DNA of 64,000 bases from Galbula dea (taxonomy: Eukaryota; Chordata; Aves; Piciformes; Galbulidae), in NCBI GenBank assembly GCA_013399015.1, contig VWZX01002149.1, positions 7,238,918 through 7,302,917 of the forward strand, given 5' to 3'. Position 1 is the stretch's first letter. Each line of letters opens with the position of its first letter. This document shows positions 1 to 10,586 of the stretch, piece by piece. Position numbers and translations under genes: made by a program. A model generated the notes under the pieces. The model saw nothing but the letters and a program-made list of their open reading frames with translations. It searched no databases and was not told the origin of the DNA.

Positions 1-930
1 ATGCCATGCTGTCCTCTTTGTTTTGTAGCATCACTCATTGCTTCCATCTGCTAAATTTGGAGAAAGAATTTAATGTCTTATAACATAGTAACTGGTCTGA
101 TTTGGTGAAACTGAAAGGGAAGTGGGTTTTATTCTCCTCCAAGACATACAAACCTTAATCCTTTGTTCTTTTAAGGAAAAAAACACTTCAACTGAATGTG
201 ACAGAGTAGGTATTACAGATTGTTTTAAAACGTGCACTGTGTACCCTCATGGACTTCATATTCTACTTACATAAAAAGTGAGAAAAGCACAGCCTCTGAA
301 GAGACCATTAATATTTTGTTCCTCCCAATATGGTTATTTCCTTTCCTTTTCCTAGAGAAGCATATCAGATTGTTCCAGACAGGATGCCTTATCTATAACT
401 CTTCTTATATACACGACACTCACCAGTGCAGAATATCCTTTTATCAGTTCTGAAATCACTATGATTTTATGTGACAATAAACCATATTATATTGAAAGAG
501 CACATTTTTCCAGTTACAGACAAAAACTCACTGAGACTTCTGACAACAGGGGAACCTGTGTTATCCTATTGCTTTTTTGTTGCTTTTCAGGATATTTCAC
601 TGAAGGAATGAGAAGAAATCAACTACAAACTTGCACACAAAAAACACACAAATTTTAATGTCAATCTCCAATTATCAGCAACTGAAAGGGCAAAGGATCC
701 CACTCCAGTGCCACACTCAATATTCCTCACAGGTGAGCTCCACTTGCAGCCCTCACTTTTCTTTGTCAACTCCTTTCTGACAGCAGAGTTAGAAGTTTCT
801 GGGTTTATCACTTTTAAGTTTTGTCTGCATGTAGTGTTTTCATCTGTCCATCCTCCCTCTACCAAAATAAAATGACACTTCATCTCTGCTGCAAAATGAG
901 ACAGCCCTTCCTCTGATTCTTTGAAAATTA
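1..930. other. AT-rich DNA without a recognisable gene
   Basis: No splice-supported exon, RNA gene or repeat was recognised here. The short open frames have no domain-like composition. A plus-strand donor-like site (CACAG before GTGAGC, near 731) was noted, but nothing nearby supports it as a real exon. Confidence 0.5.
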
Positions 931-936
931 CCTTTA

Positions 937-1087
937 CAGAATCACAGAATGTCAGGGATTGGAAGGGACCTCGAAAAATCATCTAGTTCAACCACCCTGC
1001 CAGAGCAGGATTCTTCCCTAACCAGGAATCAAACCCAGGCCCCGGTGGTGAAAGCGCTGAATCCTAACCACTAGACCACCACTTCAG
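937..1087 (-). mobile_element. tRNA-Glu-headed SINE with CR1 3' tail
   Basis: Read on the minus strand, this unit of about 150 bp begins with a 72-nt tRNA-Glu-related head (1085 to 1014). It then runs directly into the 3' end of a CR1 LINE: a CTGCTCTGGCAGGGTGGTTG-like block, then GAGGTCCCTTCCAA, then a tail of two ATTCTGTG-like units ending near 937. The seven bases ACCTTTA occur at both edges (930-936 and 1088-1094), a likely target-site duplication. Known biology: SINEs with a tRNA-derived 5' end and a LINE-derived 3' end are copied in trans by the partner LINE, here CR1. The tRNA and CR1 parts lie on the same strand with no spacer, which argues against two independent insertions. A one-off template-switch product remains possible because only one copy is present in the window. 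Confidence 0.75.
1014..1085 (-). pseudogene. tRNA-Glu(UUC)-derived SINE head, non-functional as a tRNA
   Basis: The segment has exactly the 72-nt length of tRNA-Glu. It keeps the A-box (TGGTCTAGTGG), a near-consensus B-box (GGTTTGATTCC) and an anticodon loop reading CTTTCAC, so the anticodon is TTC at 1052-1050. The acceptor stem is broken: the 5' strand starts GAAG where TCCC is expected, while the 3' strand keeps TTAGGGA. The anticodon stem has two mismatches that look like CpG decay. It therefore cannot fold as a working tRNA but could once have served as an internal Pol III promoter for the SINE. Confidence 0.8.
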
Positions 1088-1094
1088 ACCTTTA

Positions 1095-4000
1095 TGGTTC
1101 TTTTAGGGAACCACAGTACTCTTAGGGATGTCTTTAATGTAGCCATATCATTCTTTCACTGTAATATAGAATGCTTATTGAAAAGCAGCAGTTAGTGCTA
1201 TTTAGAAAACTATGAACGGAAAACATATCAAAATACCTGAAATGTTGGTTTGTCAAAGATGCAATTCACAGTATTGCCCAGTCCTCCTTTTGGTGATATA
1301 TTTCAGTCTGGTGTATTGCTGAAAGATAAATGTGAGATATAAAGAAACAAAATAGACTAGTTAATAAGATCCTACCAACAGTGACCAGCTCTGATGGTTT
1401 GCTGCACTTTTTGAATTTATATTTTCAATCTTTCCTTAAAGTGTTGTAGAAACAATAGTCAGAACCAACCAATCTGCCTGAAAGAATGCAAAGCTATGTT
1501 TTTGTTGCAGCGAAATACTACTTTAAATATAGCGAAATCCTGTGTCTCTTACAGTAGTGCATTTAAGGAGAAGAATTCTTTCAAGAGCTATTTTTGCTAT
1601 TCCTGTGAATCTGAAGCAGTGGTGGTATTTTGCAGTTTTCTACTGTGTAATTTCAATATGCAACAATCTCTCCAAGTTGAATAATTTGGAATCCACACAT
1701 GCTTTGCAGCTTTGAGATAATTCGATGTGAATAGGAGTTTCATGTAAATGTTTTGGCAGTAATGAAAATATCCTCAACATTACTACTTACAGCTTGAAAC
1801 ACCAATAATGATTTCACATGCCAGCAATGAAAGAGAGTGATAGGCAGGTTAGAAATCATTAATTCCTCTGTCTGAAACTGATATTTTCTCACCAAAAGGT
1901 TTGAAACAAATCTAATTTCAACAGGTTATTTCTGTATTAACATGATACCTGCAACATCTGTGCAGCTACCTCTCTTCTGTGGGCAAGCAGTGCCCAAGGG
2001 AGTTTGAAGGAACACAGCTTTTGCTTGCTTCACCCCACAGCTGTGGGGTAAACATGGGATACAAAGTTTGAAGTGTTAAAGAATTGGAGGAAGTGAATGG
2101 AGAATGATAACAACAGCAATAGAGAAATTTCTCAAGTGATTTGAGAAGGTTGTCTGGTGCACGCTGGATGTTTGATTATGTATGCACTGGATACCCACCT
2201 CTCTCTACTTAAATAATACATGGGAAGCACAAGTTGTTTACTTTAAAATACCGAAATGAGAAATGAACATGTTCTGAAAATAAAACCTGTGAGTTTCAAC
2301 TCTCCCACCTCTAGGAAAGCCCAGTGGGAGGGATAGGATTGCTAGAACTTGGGGAGGCCTCCTTTTCCTTATTTGTTATCATTTAACAAAATCTGAAGGC
2401 ATCTTCCTTTGTAGGGAGCAGGAAGTAATTCCTGTGCAGCTCCAGGGCCATGCAGAGGTTATGGTGCCCATTTCACTTGCAATGTTAAACAACAGAGGGC
2501 TTCAGGATTGTACTGGGACAGTACCAAGTCACCAAATACTGCAGAACTAAAAAACAAAAGAGCACATCTACTGTGGAGTGTTTCTGACTAGTCACAGATG
2601 AAAACATACTGCTTTTTAGCTGCCTTCTCCCTCCAGTGGTCTCAAATGCAACTGGTTGCTTTCCACAACTGGAGAGATTTTTTTTTAGGGTTACACTTGG
2701 AAGTGCATGCTCAGCACCAAAGATTCCAGACAAAATGTTCCTGTTAACTGGTGATCATTTTTGAACCCTGAACATCGTGAATCCATGTTGCATTCTAGCC
2801 TTTGCTCTTGAGTCTGCTTGAAATTAGTAACTTAAAGTTTTATGGCAATAAGCTCCAGCTTCCTACTGAGAAAGACTAGTGTACATGTTGCCTGCATACT
2901 AGCAAATGCAACCATGCTTCTGCTTATCACTGAAAGACAAAAAGGGCTGTACAGATGGCATATATATAATACATTGTTAAGATGTCTGCATCTGGGAGAC
3001 AGATTGTAGCTGTTATTTCAGTCCCGGGATAAGGCAGCCCAAGCAGTGTCAAGAGCTGAGAGGGCCTTGCTTCATATAAAGTGAAATGTGGTGTCACTGA
3101 CTTCAGTAGCAAAATTCTTAACAACTTTTGTGTTTTGCCCAGGATGCATCATTATTCCTCATACATGGAAGCAAATATTACACCAGAATAAGCATGATTT
3201 TTGTTAATCAGAGAATACGTAACTCTTAGGCAATTTGTAACAATATTTATGAAAGACATATCTCGGATTTATTTTGCAGAAATTGTTTTACTTTTCTGTC
3301 CGAAGTTGCTTGCTATGTATACTCTGAGGAGCGTTAAATATTGCTAGATTGACTTTTATGCAATATTATGAATAGTGTGCTTGGAAAGGACTTAGAAATA
3401 GATCTGGCTGCAGCCTTACAGCAAACCTCCCAAACTTAGTACAATTTGTTGGGTTTGATTTGAAGTGAAAAAACTGCATTTCTTTCAATCTGTTAGCTTA
3501 CCTTAATCAATCTGTTCTTATGGATTCAGTTTAACACCTTCAGCCACTGTGAGTTGTTCTTATAGCCTCCTCCATTTTCTCTCTTGGTTGTATAACAGAA
3601 ACATCCTTTGTATCAAATGGCTGGCAATGCTCTATGAGGGTTATCAAGCATGAACTCAGCTAAAGCTGTCAGCTGTATACTCTGCTCATTTCAACCCCAC
3701 TGTCACTCAAGCTGTGCTCTGCAGAGATCCTGGCTCACATTTGCAGGCTTGCAAGCCCTTCTACAGCATGGTGGCTCCAGATGTGCGCTTGCAACATTCC
3801 TAGTGGTGTGCAGGTGATGGGACACCTGCACCTTGCTGAAGTCTGCACCTGTTGCACCTTGCTGAAGTCTACAGCACCCCTAAGCCCTGCCCCTAGCCAC
3901 CTCCAAATGGGTCTTTTACACTTGCCTGGACTTGAAAGCTTGCAAGTACGGAACTTTCTCCAGGATAGGGATCATCCCGCTGGGGATTTGCAGAAGGGAT

Positions 4001-4457
4001 AGTCTCATCCCCTGCACTGTCTCAGGGAATACTAAGTAGGAATTGAACTTTCCAAAGACCCTTTTTATGGTGTTTTTTTTCTCTTTAGCTTACCTCATTC
4101 TGAGTTGGTATTTTTTTACAAAATTAAGCTTTCCTGATCAGTGCTTTTAATACAGCTGTGAGAGACAGCCAAGGAAGCTGTTAAGAAATCTTTTCTCCCA
4201 TTGCTGCATTACCAAGGATGTTTCAATGCAAACATGGTCCTTTTGATCTTAAGTTAGTTGGGAGCTCTTCTTCTGCAGCTTGATTCTCAGCAAGAAACCC
4301 AACAATCTGTTTGTCCTTACTGGAAAAAAGATTCTGTCACCTTGCCAACATAATTAGCATTGGTGAGTTAGGAAATAACAAGTGAGAACAGATGAAATAT
4401 TTAGATATAAATAGTCTGTTTCCATGTGCTGTGATTGTCGCTAATAAGGCAAGGACA
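1095..4457. other. non-coding stretch, no gene recognised
   Basis: This is ordinary AT-rich sequence. Apart from a short tandem repeat at 3827-3870, no repeat family was recognised. A few splice-like pairs occur on the minus strand (for example an acceptor-like tract near 2910 and a donor-like site near 4090), but the intervals they define have stops in most frames and I do not call them. Confidence 0.5.
3827..3870. repeat. short tandem repeat, two 18-bp units
   Basis: The 18-bp word TGCACCTTGCTGAAGTCT occurs at 3827-3844 and again, identically, at 3853-3870, a period of 26 bp. It is a small local duplication with no evident function. Confidence 0.8.
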
Positions 4458-4652
4458 TGTGGTTTGTGGTTCAGGGACAGGATGAGGAACTAGGACATCT
4501 GGGTTCTGTTCCCAGCTTTACCACAGGGTATGGGAGAAGCCATCAAGCTGTCTTTGTACCCCATGAGCTGGAAGTGGATAATAAAGCTTTAGGGACTAAT
4601 TCTTTAATGCTGTCATATTCAGATGCTCAGAAGGGAAGAGCGATACAAGTGT
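4458..4652 (+). mobile_element. ancient MIR-like CORE-SINE fragment
   Basis: Diverged but ordered matches to the MIR/CORE-SINE plan are visible. There is a TCTGGGTTCTGTTCCCAGC B-box-like block, then GCTTTACCAC, then a core-like stretch around AAGCCATCAAGCTGTCTTTG, then GTGGATAATAA. The last recognisable part is an AAGAGCGATACAAG block, the usual late part of amniote MIR-like copies. Such elements are old in amniotes and no longer active. The boundaries are approximate because the copy is heavily mutated. Confidence 0.65.
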
Positions 4653-6684
4653 TTGATTTTTACATACTAAAAATCAGTCCAGCTGAAACTTTAAATCCAG
4701 ATACCTAGAAAGTTTGTGAATTAGTTTATCCTATCCTGACTTTAGGAAACTTACGCACCTGCAATTTCACAGCTATGACACAAAAACATGAGGAAAATTT
4801 AAAAGAATACAGAATGTTTGAACAACATCCTGTCTGAAAGTATGTGATCTTAAGTTTTCTGTGACAAGGTTTTGGGGCTTTACACTTAAGCTATTTTTTT
4901 GTTTTATCATCCAAAACGGTACAGTAACAATGGGAGTGCTGCATACCTAACAGGGGAAATGGCATCTAACAGGGAGATGGCAATCGACAGCCTGAGACTG
5001 AAATGTGCTTAGTTGTTCAAAGCCCATGAACTACTTAGGCTTTAACTCATAAGGCTTGCTAGGATTTAAAAAGGACTGACAGTGGCCATCTACAAAGGGA
5101 TCTGTTTCCCCTAGCCTTGCTCCCTGCAGCTTAACTAATAAATCACTAAACCATGGATTAAAAGCATGTAATTAGTAAAAAAATAATTAAAGCCAGGATT
5201 CATTTTACCTAGGAGTAAATAAGTACATTTGGCATTAAGTCATGCTAGAAAATAGTTTGGTTTGTTGGTTTTTGGGGTTGTTTTTTTTAGTGTTCATGTG
5301 CTAGCAGAGAGTCTCAAAAGCAGAGCTGCTTCTTTGGCTGAGGAAGACAACAACAAAAAAAACTGTGCCAGGGATGTGATATGAGTTTAAATCATGAGAA
5401 CAATTCATTTGGGATAAGCATTGTATTAGTTTAGGGTTTCCTGTGCTTATATGAAACAACTTTAGTGGTAAAAAGAAAAGTCTGTAATGCAGTAACTTTT
5501 ACCTGCTGATGGATTCTGAGCATCAAATGGCTGTATCTACATTAGAAAGCCAAACAGCTGAACAGGAGCAGATCTACAGCTGGTAATGAGGGCCCCACTT
5601 CTGTATTATATTCATGGTCGGGGTTTTCAGTCTGATCCCATGTGCCAACTGGCTGGAGCAAGGAATTGTCCTCCTGGAGTACTGTTCTGATGTTGTTTTC
5701 ACCCAGAAGTCTGGTTTATATGCTCTGTCTTGAGATGGAAGAAAAAATCACAGTAAATTTACGGGAGAAATTTGGAGATTTGCTTCAGGAGTGCACTTCT
5801 GATCTGAACTAAAATGCAAACCTACCCTCACCCTATTTGTACCCTTGCCACTGATAAGGGCGGTAAGGGCTTGATTTGCACTAAGAATCCAGCTGGCCAG
5901 GCAAGACTGAGCACAAATTTCCCCTTGCTTCCATCAAAATGCCAGCAAGCCTTTGCAACAATGCTAAAGCAGAAGCTGAAATACTTTGTAGTATAATTTC
6001 AGTCTTTTTTTGAAGGAGGCTTATGGCTACATGCAAGAGAAATTAGCTGGAGTTTGTTTGTCTCATTTGTAAACAGTTTAGTCCACTGCAATATTGGCAC
6101 AGGAACAATTTAAATAGGGAGAATCAGCTCTTCACCATCACTCTAAGCTAATACCATGTTTTCTGTGATACTAAGGGAAAGGCAAACCTCCTAATGCACA
6201 AGAAATGCCTTAGGAATCTCCAGTGATTCATTTATTTCCTAACTGATTCATTGACTAAAACAAAGAATATAAGTCTATGGTTAACCAAGCCCTTCTCCTT
6301 TCCTGTTCCCAGTCCTTGCTTTCACCAGGAAAAATGTGGCTACATAGCCTGCCAGGAAATCTTTAGCACACACTGTCTGGATCCCCAGCAAGGAGACATA
6401 GGGAGCATCATCCTGGGGCTTACTACTGAGTGCTCCCTGCAGACACAGAGCAGTTTGTCTTCAGAGCTGTCTAGAAAATTGCATCAGAGTGGATGAAAAG
6501 TGGTGAGCTGTCAGCTGAGATGCCTTGTCCACCTCCAGAGTCTTAGAAAACGAGTATGCTCCGGGATACAAGGGAATACGTACCAGAAGGGTCATCATTT
6601 TTTCCATAAAAATTGCCCTCATCATGGTTCACGTCACCATAACATCTTTCACACAAAGTTCCCTAAAAAGACATCCCAAACTAA

Positions 6685-6701
6685 AACACACACACACACA
6701 T
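6685..6701 (+). repeat. (CA)n microsatellite
   Basis: About eight CA units, followed by a decayed TA/TC-rich stretch up to about 6730. Confidence 0.85.
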
Positions 6702-7889
6702 ATACCTATCTCTAGCTCTATATCTATGCATATGAAGTCACAGAAATAACAACCTTCACATGGTGAGACAAACCAGCCTGAACAACCAGGAGACTTGGCA
6801 ACAAAAATTCTTTTCCTATGGTATAAATGCCACTAGTAGTAATAGAAATGGAAAGCATAGCATTACATTATTTGAGCACAAAGACCAAATTTCCCAGGTT
6901 GCCAGTTGAAGCCTGAGCCCATACAAGCACAGCAGGAGAAACCCAAAATGATTTTGTTTCCTAGTGGCACTAATTGCATTGCTGGAGAAAATGTAATTAT
7001 ATTTACATTGACATTATAATGATAACTTTGGAGGCCAGACTCCATTCTCTGTTAGGCTAGACATAAACAAAGCGCCAGCAGAGACCCAAAGAATTTCTGT
7101 TCCTCAGTGGTGGTGTGCCTGGCAGCCTAGCTGGTAATTTCAGCAGTAAGAGGAAAGTTCATTCTTGAAAAAGATAAAGATTTAATTTTTTCTTAATTAC
7201 AAAACCTCTCCATTTTGTATTGATCACAGCATCCTCAAACAAACTCTTCTGTGGATTTTGCAGTATCCAGACTAGGCTTTTGGTCCTGCATACCTGTAAA
7301 ACTTGGAATCTCAACATAAAATCTTGTAGTAGTTATGTATGCATGTGTGTGTGTAATACAATGTGGATTTAAGAGCACAAGGTTGTACAAAAGAGGAGTG
7401 AAACATTCATCATCAAGATAACACTAACAATGTCATAGTTTTCAGTTGTGAGATGGTCAAAATGGCCATTTCCTTCTAACAGGCCTTGTTACATTCTCCA
7501 GCACAGCCTTTTTCATGCTCAGCCCCACTTGCCACTCCCCTACATCCATGCTATTAGGGATAATCAGCAAAATCCCTGTGGAGAGCTGCTGCTGAAGTGC
7601 ACAAGTAGTCAGTGCATGTTACCATGCTACGCATTTCAGCATTTGTAAAGAACAACAAAAAATATAAATGTATTTATATGAATGGAAATTTGTTACATAC
7701 TGTAAGAATTCTGTACAAGGTTTTTTATTAACTTGTATGAGAGAAGTAATCTTCCTTTTATTATGTGGTCAGGCATGTTATTAAGACAAAACAGTAAAGA
7801 AAGATTTTAACCATATTTATAAAGTTCTTCTGGGGAGGGATGCTTCTACCCCCACATAAAAAGCTGACCTTGTATTTCAGGGAAGCAAA

Positions 7890-8340
7890 ACAAAACATGA
7901 ATTTCAGTTACAGTGATGAATTTTTCAGCCTGGAGCTGATCAATCACAGCAGCCCTAGCACCCTGGAGAAGCTGTGCTGTTGTGAACAGTAATTGCCTGC
8001 TGGCTGTTTAAGGCTGCTGGATCACATACAGTAGATTCAGACTGGAGCCTGGCACCATTTGACTTGTGGTTTTGCTTGCTTATTTATCAATCTCGGTTGC
8101 TCCTGTATTAAAAGAGAGGCCCTTCAGGAAAATGGAAGTTCTTTTGTGAAATTTAAGGAGGTGGAAATTGCAGTCATTCACTGCTGATACATTAATTTGA
8201 TACTAAGTGGCATTTTTAGCTATTTATTCTGGCTATATTAATTAGTATGTTATGGTACATGTGCCAGCCTTTCCCATTGTTTTCTCAAGGCACTGTATCA
8301 GTGTGATGTATTGCTAATTGTACAGTCAAGACCATATAAG
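7890..8340. promoter_or_regulatory. possible conserved non-coding element
   Basis: The sequence is unique-looking, has no simple repeats and no open frame, and carries several homeodomain-type cores (TTAATTAG near 8240, TTAATTTG near 8195) plus GATCAATCAC near 7940. This texture is common in avian conserved non-coding elements, but conservation itself cannot be judged from one sequence. Confidence 0.2.
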
Positions 8341-9428
8341 TATTCATTACTTCTCTTGCATGAATGCTGCCACTGCTCACAAGAGAAGCATTACTAAGGG
8401 AAAGTGTTCATATTCAGGGCAGGAAGATTTCTTTCTCCTTGCAGAATTCATAAGGAAAAAAGCTCTAGAGAGGAAACAATTTGCAAGCTAGAACTGAACT
8501 AAATTAAACAACTGGAAGACAGAAAGAACTAAACAACTTAAAATTTCCAAAAGTTAGACTTTGATTGAGGGCAATATTTCAGGACAATCAGAACACATCA
8601 ATTTTTTAGTAGGTTAAAAGATCCAACCAAACAAATACAAAAAGCTTCTTGTTTGGGTCAGCTGAACTTAATTTTCTTTGGCCTTTTCTTCCATACTCAT
8701 ACACCAAGGCAAAACCCACCATTGTGATACCTGTAATTAGAATACCAACAGATGGATTAGTCACTGCCCCAGCTAACCATTATGCGTGTTGCTGGGGAGG
8801 TCAGTTAAGGTAGATTCATTTTTCCTAATTTAACCATATGAAAGAGAGGCATCTGGTTTAACCTACCATCCCATCTCCTTCTCCTTTCAACAGGGAGAGA
8901 AAGCAAAATAAATACAAATTTGATCTGTGGGTAGAATCACTTGCTCCTTAGCAGTGCCTCCTCCATCCCCAGGAAGGAAAGTGCTGGTGTATTTGAAACT
9001 CAGTTTCCTCTGTTAAACTAAAATGTTATCGCTCCTTACCACACAGAAGAGTTAGGAAGATGACTGTGAGACATTCAGATAGGAGGGCGGGAAGAGGCAC
9101 ATAGGACCCCTTGATTAAGACTATGAACTTCCCATTCTTCACAGCTGGATATAGCTGAGAGAGTGTCAGTGTTCACAGTCCAAGCCTAGAGCATAGATTT
9201 GGCTCAGCTTGTTTTTTTTTTCCATTTTCATCAGTATCGAAAGTGTCCTGTACGTGGTACTACTTCTGGCATTCACCACAGAAAGGCTTTTGCAAGCAGA
9301 ATCCAACGCCATCATATTTTTACAAATGCTTCATAGAGTTGCACAGATTTCACAAGTTTACATTGGCTTTAACGGGAGGAATTTTATATGCTTTGCCAAT
9401 GTTACATGAGGAAATACAGCTCCCAAAC

Positions 9429-9523
9429 GGTGGGGGTTTTGGGGTTTTTTTGGTTAGTTTTTGTTTGGTTGGTTTGGGGTTTATTTGTGGGTTTTGCCCT
9501 TTTTTTTTTTCCCCCCCAAAAAA
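9429..9523 (+). repeat. G/T-rich low-complexity tract ending in T-run and C-run
   Basis: Repeated GGGG and TTTT blocks (GGTGGGGGTTTTGGGG and TTTGGGGTTTATTTGTGGG) lead into a run of about ten T and then seven C. The G-tracts could support a long-loop quadruplex on the plus strand. Similar AAAACCCC-like tracts recur elsewhere in the window. Confidence 0.7.
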
Positions 9524-10046
9524 CACATTTACATTATGTAGTTGGATGTATGTTGGCACAGGGCCACAGTTTCTTAAAGGGCACTTAAACCATTTTAGAT
9601 ACTGAGCTTTCACAGTTTGTTCTTGACTGTGACTTTTGCTTTTGCTGAACTTTAAATTGCTTACTATTTTGTTTGAATTAATCTCTAAGATTAAATATTA
9701 GAATAGCTATTTGATTAAATGCCTCTCCTTTAATTTACAACCACAGTGCCTTCACTGCAGCCAGTTTGTATGCACAATGCAAAAGTGAATTTTGAATGTC
9801 AACTGGTTTATAATCTTGAAAATAATTCAAGAGGCTTGTGCAATTATCGTAGCAAAATTAAGGGTAACATACACACAAATTAAATATAAATATTTGGGAA
9901 GAATGGCAGAAATCCTTTGCTTGCATACAGAAACACCCAAAGTACTAACAGTGGCTCACTCTTTTCCAAAAATCTGAGATACCTTTGTGTTCCTAAAGGT
10001 AAACATTTTGTTCAGTTCTCAGTGTTTTAGGAAGACCTGAATTGGT

Positions 10047-10166
10047 TACTGAGAAAGTGAGTTATTCTAGCAGTGGAACATTGCTTCATAGCAATAGTAA
10101 CAATTCTACTGAGAAAGTGAGTTATTCTAGCAGTGGAACATTGCTTCATAGCAATAGTAACAATTC
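10047..10166 (+). repeat. perfect 60-bp tandem duplication
   Basis: Bases 10047-10106 and 10107-10166 are identical over all 60 positions; identity stops at both outer edges. The unit begins TACTGAGAAAGTGAG and ends TAACAATTC. With no divergence between copies, the duplication is recent, polymorphic or an assembly artefact. Confidence 0.95.
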
Positions 10167-10269
10167 CTTACAGCTTTTTTTTGTTTTTAAAGGACGATAA
10201 TACCAAAGGTTCAATTCTGAAATCAACAGAACTAAATCACCATAAAACATCTTCAGCATCCTCACAAGG

Positions 10270-10586
10270 GATAGTAGAGGGGCAGGGACCAATCTTCTTA
10301 ATCCAGTGGACAGCAACAGGACAAGAGGAAACGGGATGAAATTGAGTCAAGGGAGGTTCAGGCTGGAGATTAGGAAACGGTTCTTCACTCATAGGGTGGT
10401 TGGGATCTGGAAAAGCCTCCCCAGGGAAGCTGTCTCAGCACCATGCCCAATGGAGTTCAAGAAGTGTTTAGAAAACACACCCAGGCACATTGTGTGATTC
10501 TTGGGGTGTCCACCATGGGTTTAAGAGCTGGACTAGATGATCCTATTATGTCCCTTCCAGCTCAGTCAATACTATGATAATTCTAT
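10270..10586 (+). mobile_element. CR1 LINE 3' fragment
   Basis: This is the 3' end of a CR1 retrotransposon in sense orientation. The C-terminal part of ORF2 is followed by the 3' UTR, with GAGCTGGACTAGATGATCCT and GTCCCTTCCAG blocks, and the element ends in a decayed ATTCTATG-type tail (ACTATGATAATTCTAT). It is 5' truncated, as most CR1 copies are, and is too short to be active. Confidence 0.93.
10306..10497 (+). pseudogene. CR1 ORF2 C-terminal remnant
   Basis: An open stretch of 63 codons retains the typical end of CR1 ORF2: an SNRTRGNGMKL-like start, the GRFRLEIRKRFFTHRVV block, the KSLPREAVSAP block and the final stop. It lies downstream of the reverse transcriptase catalytic core, which is absent, so it encodes no enzyme. 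Confidence 0.9.

Larger units (their letters stand above)
4653..10046. other. non-coding stretch with scattered simple repeats
   Basis: No gene was recognised. The interval holds a short (CA)n run, a segment around 7.9-8.3 kb that looks compositionally like conserved non-coding DNA, and a G/T-rich low-complexity tract near 9.4-9.5 kb. The open frames are short and lack convincing splice context. Confidence 0.5.

Noticed and set aside
1014..1085. A functional tRNA-Glu gene
   Set aside because: The acceptor stem does not pair in its first four positions and the anticodon stem has two mismatches. The segment is fused to a CR1 tail.
4147..4210. Minus-strand acceptor/donor pair near 4.1 kb
   Set aside because: The enclosed sequence has stops in all frames and no other transcript evidence; such pairs arise often by chance.
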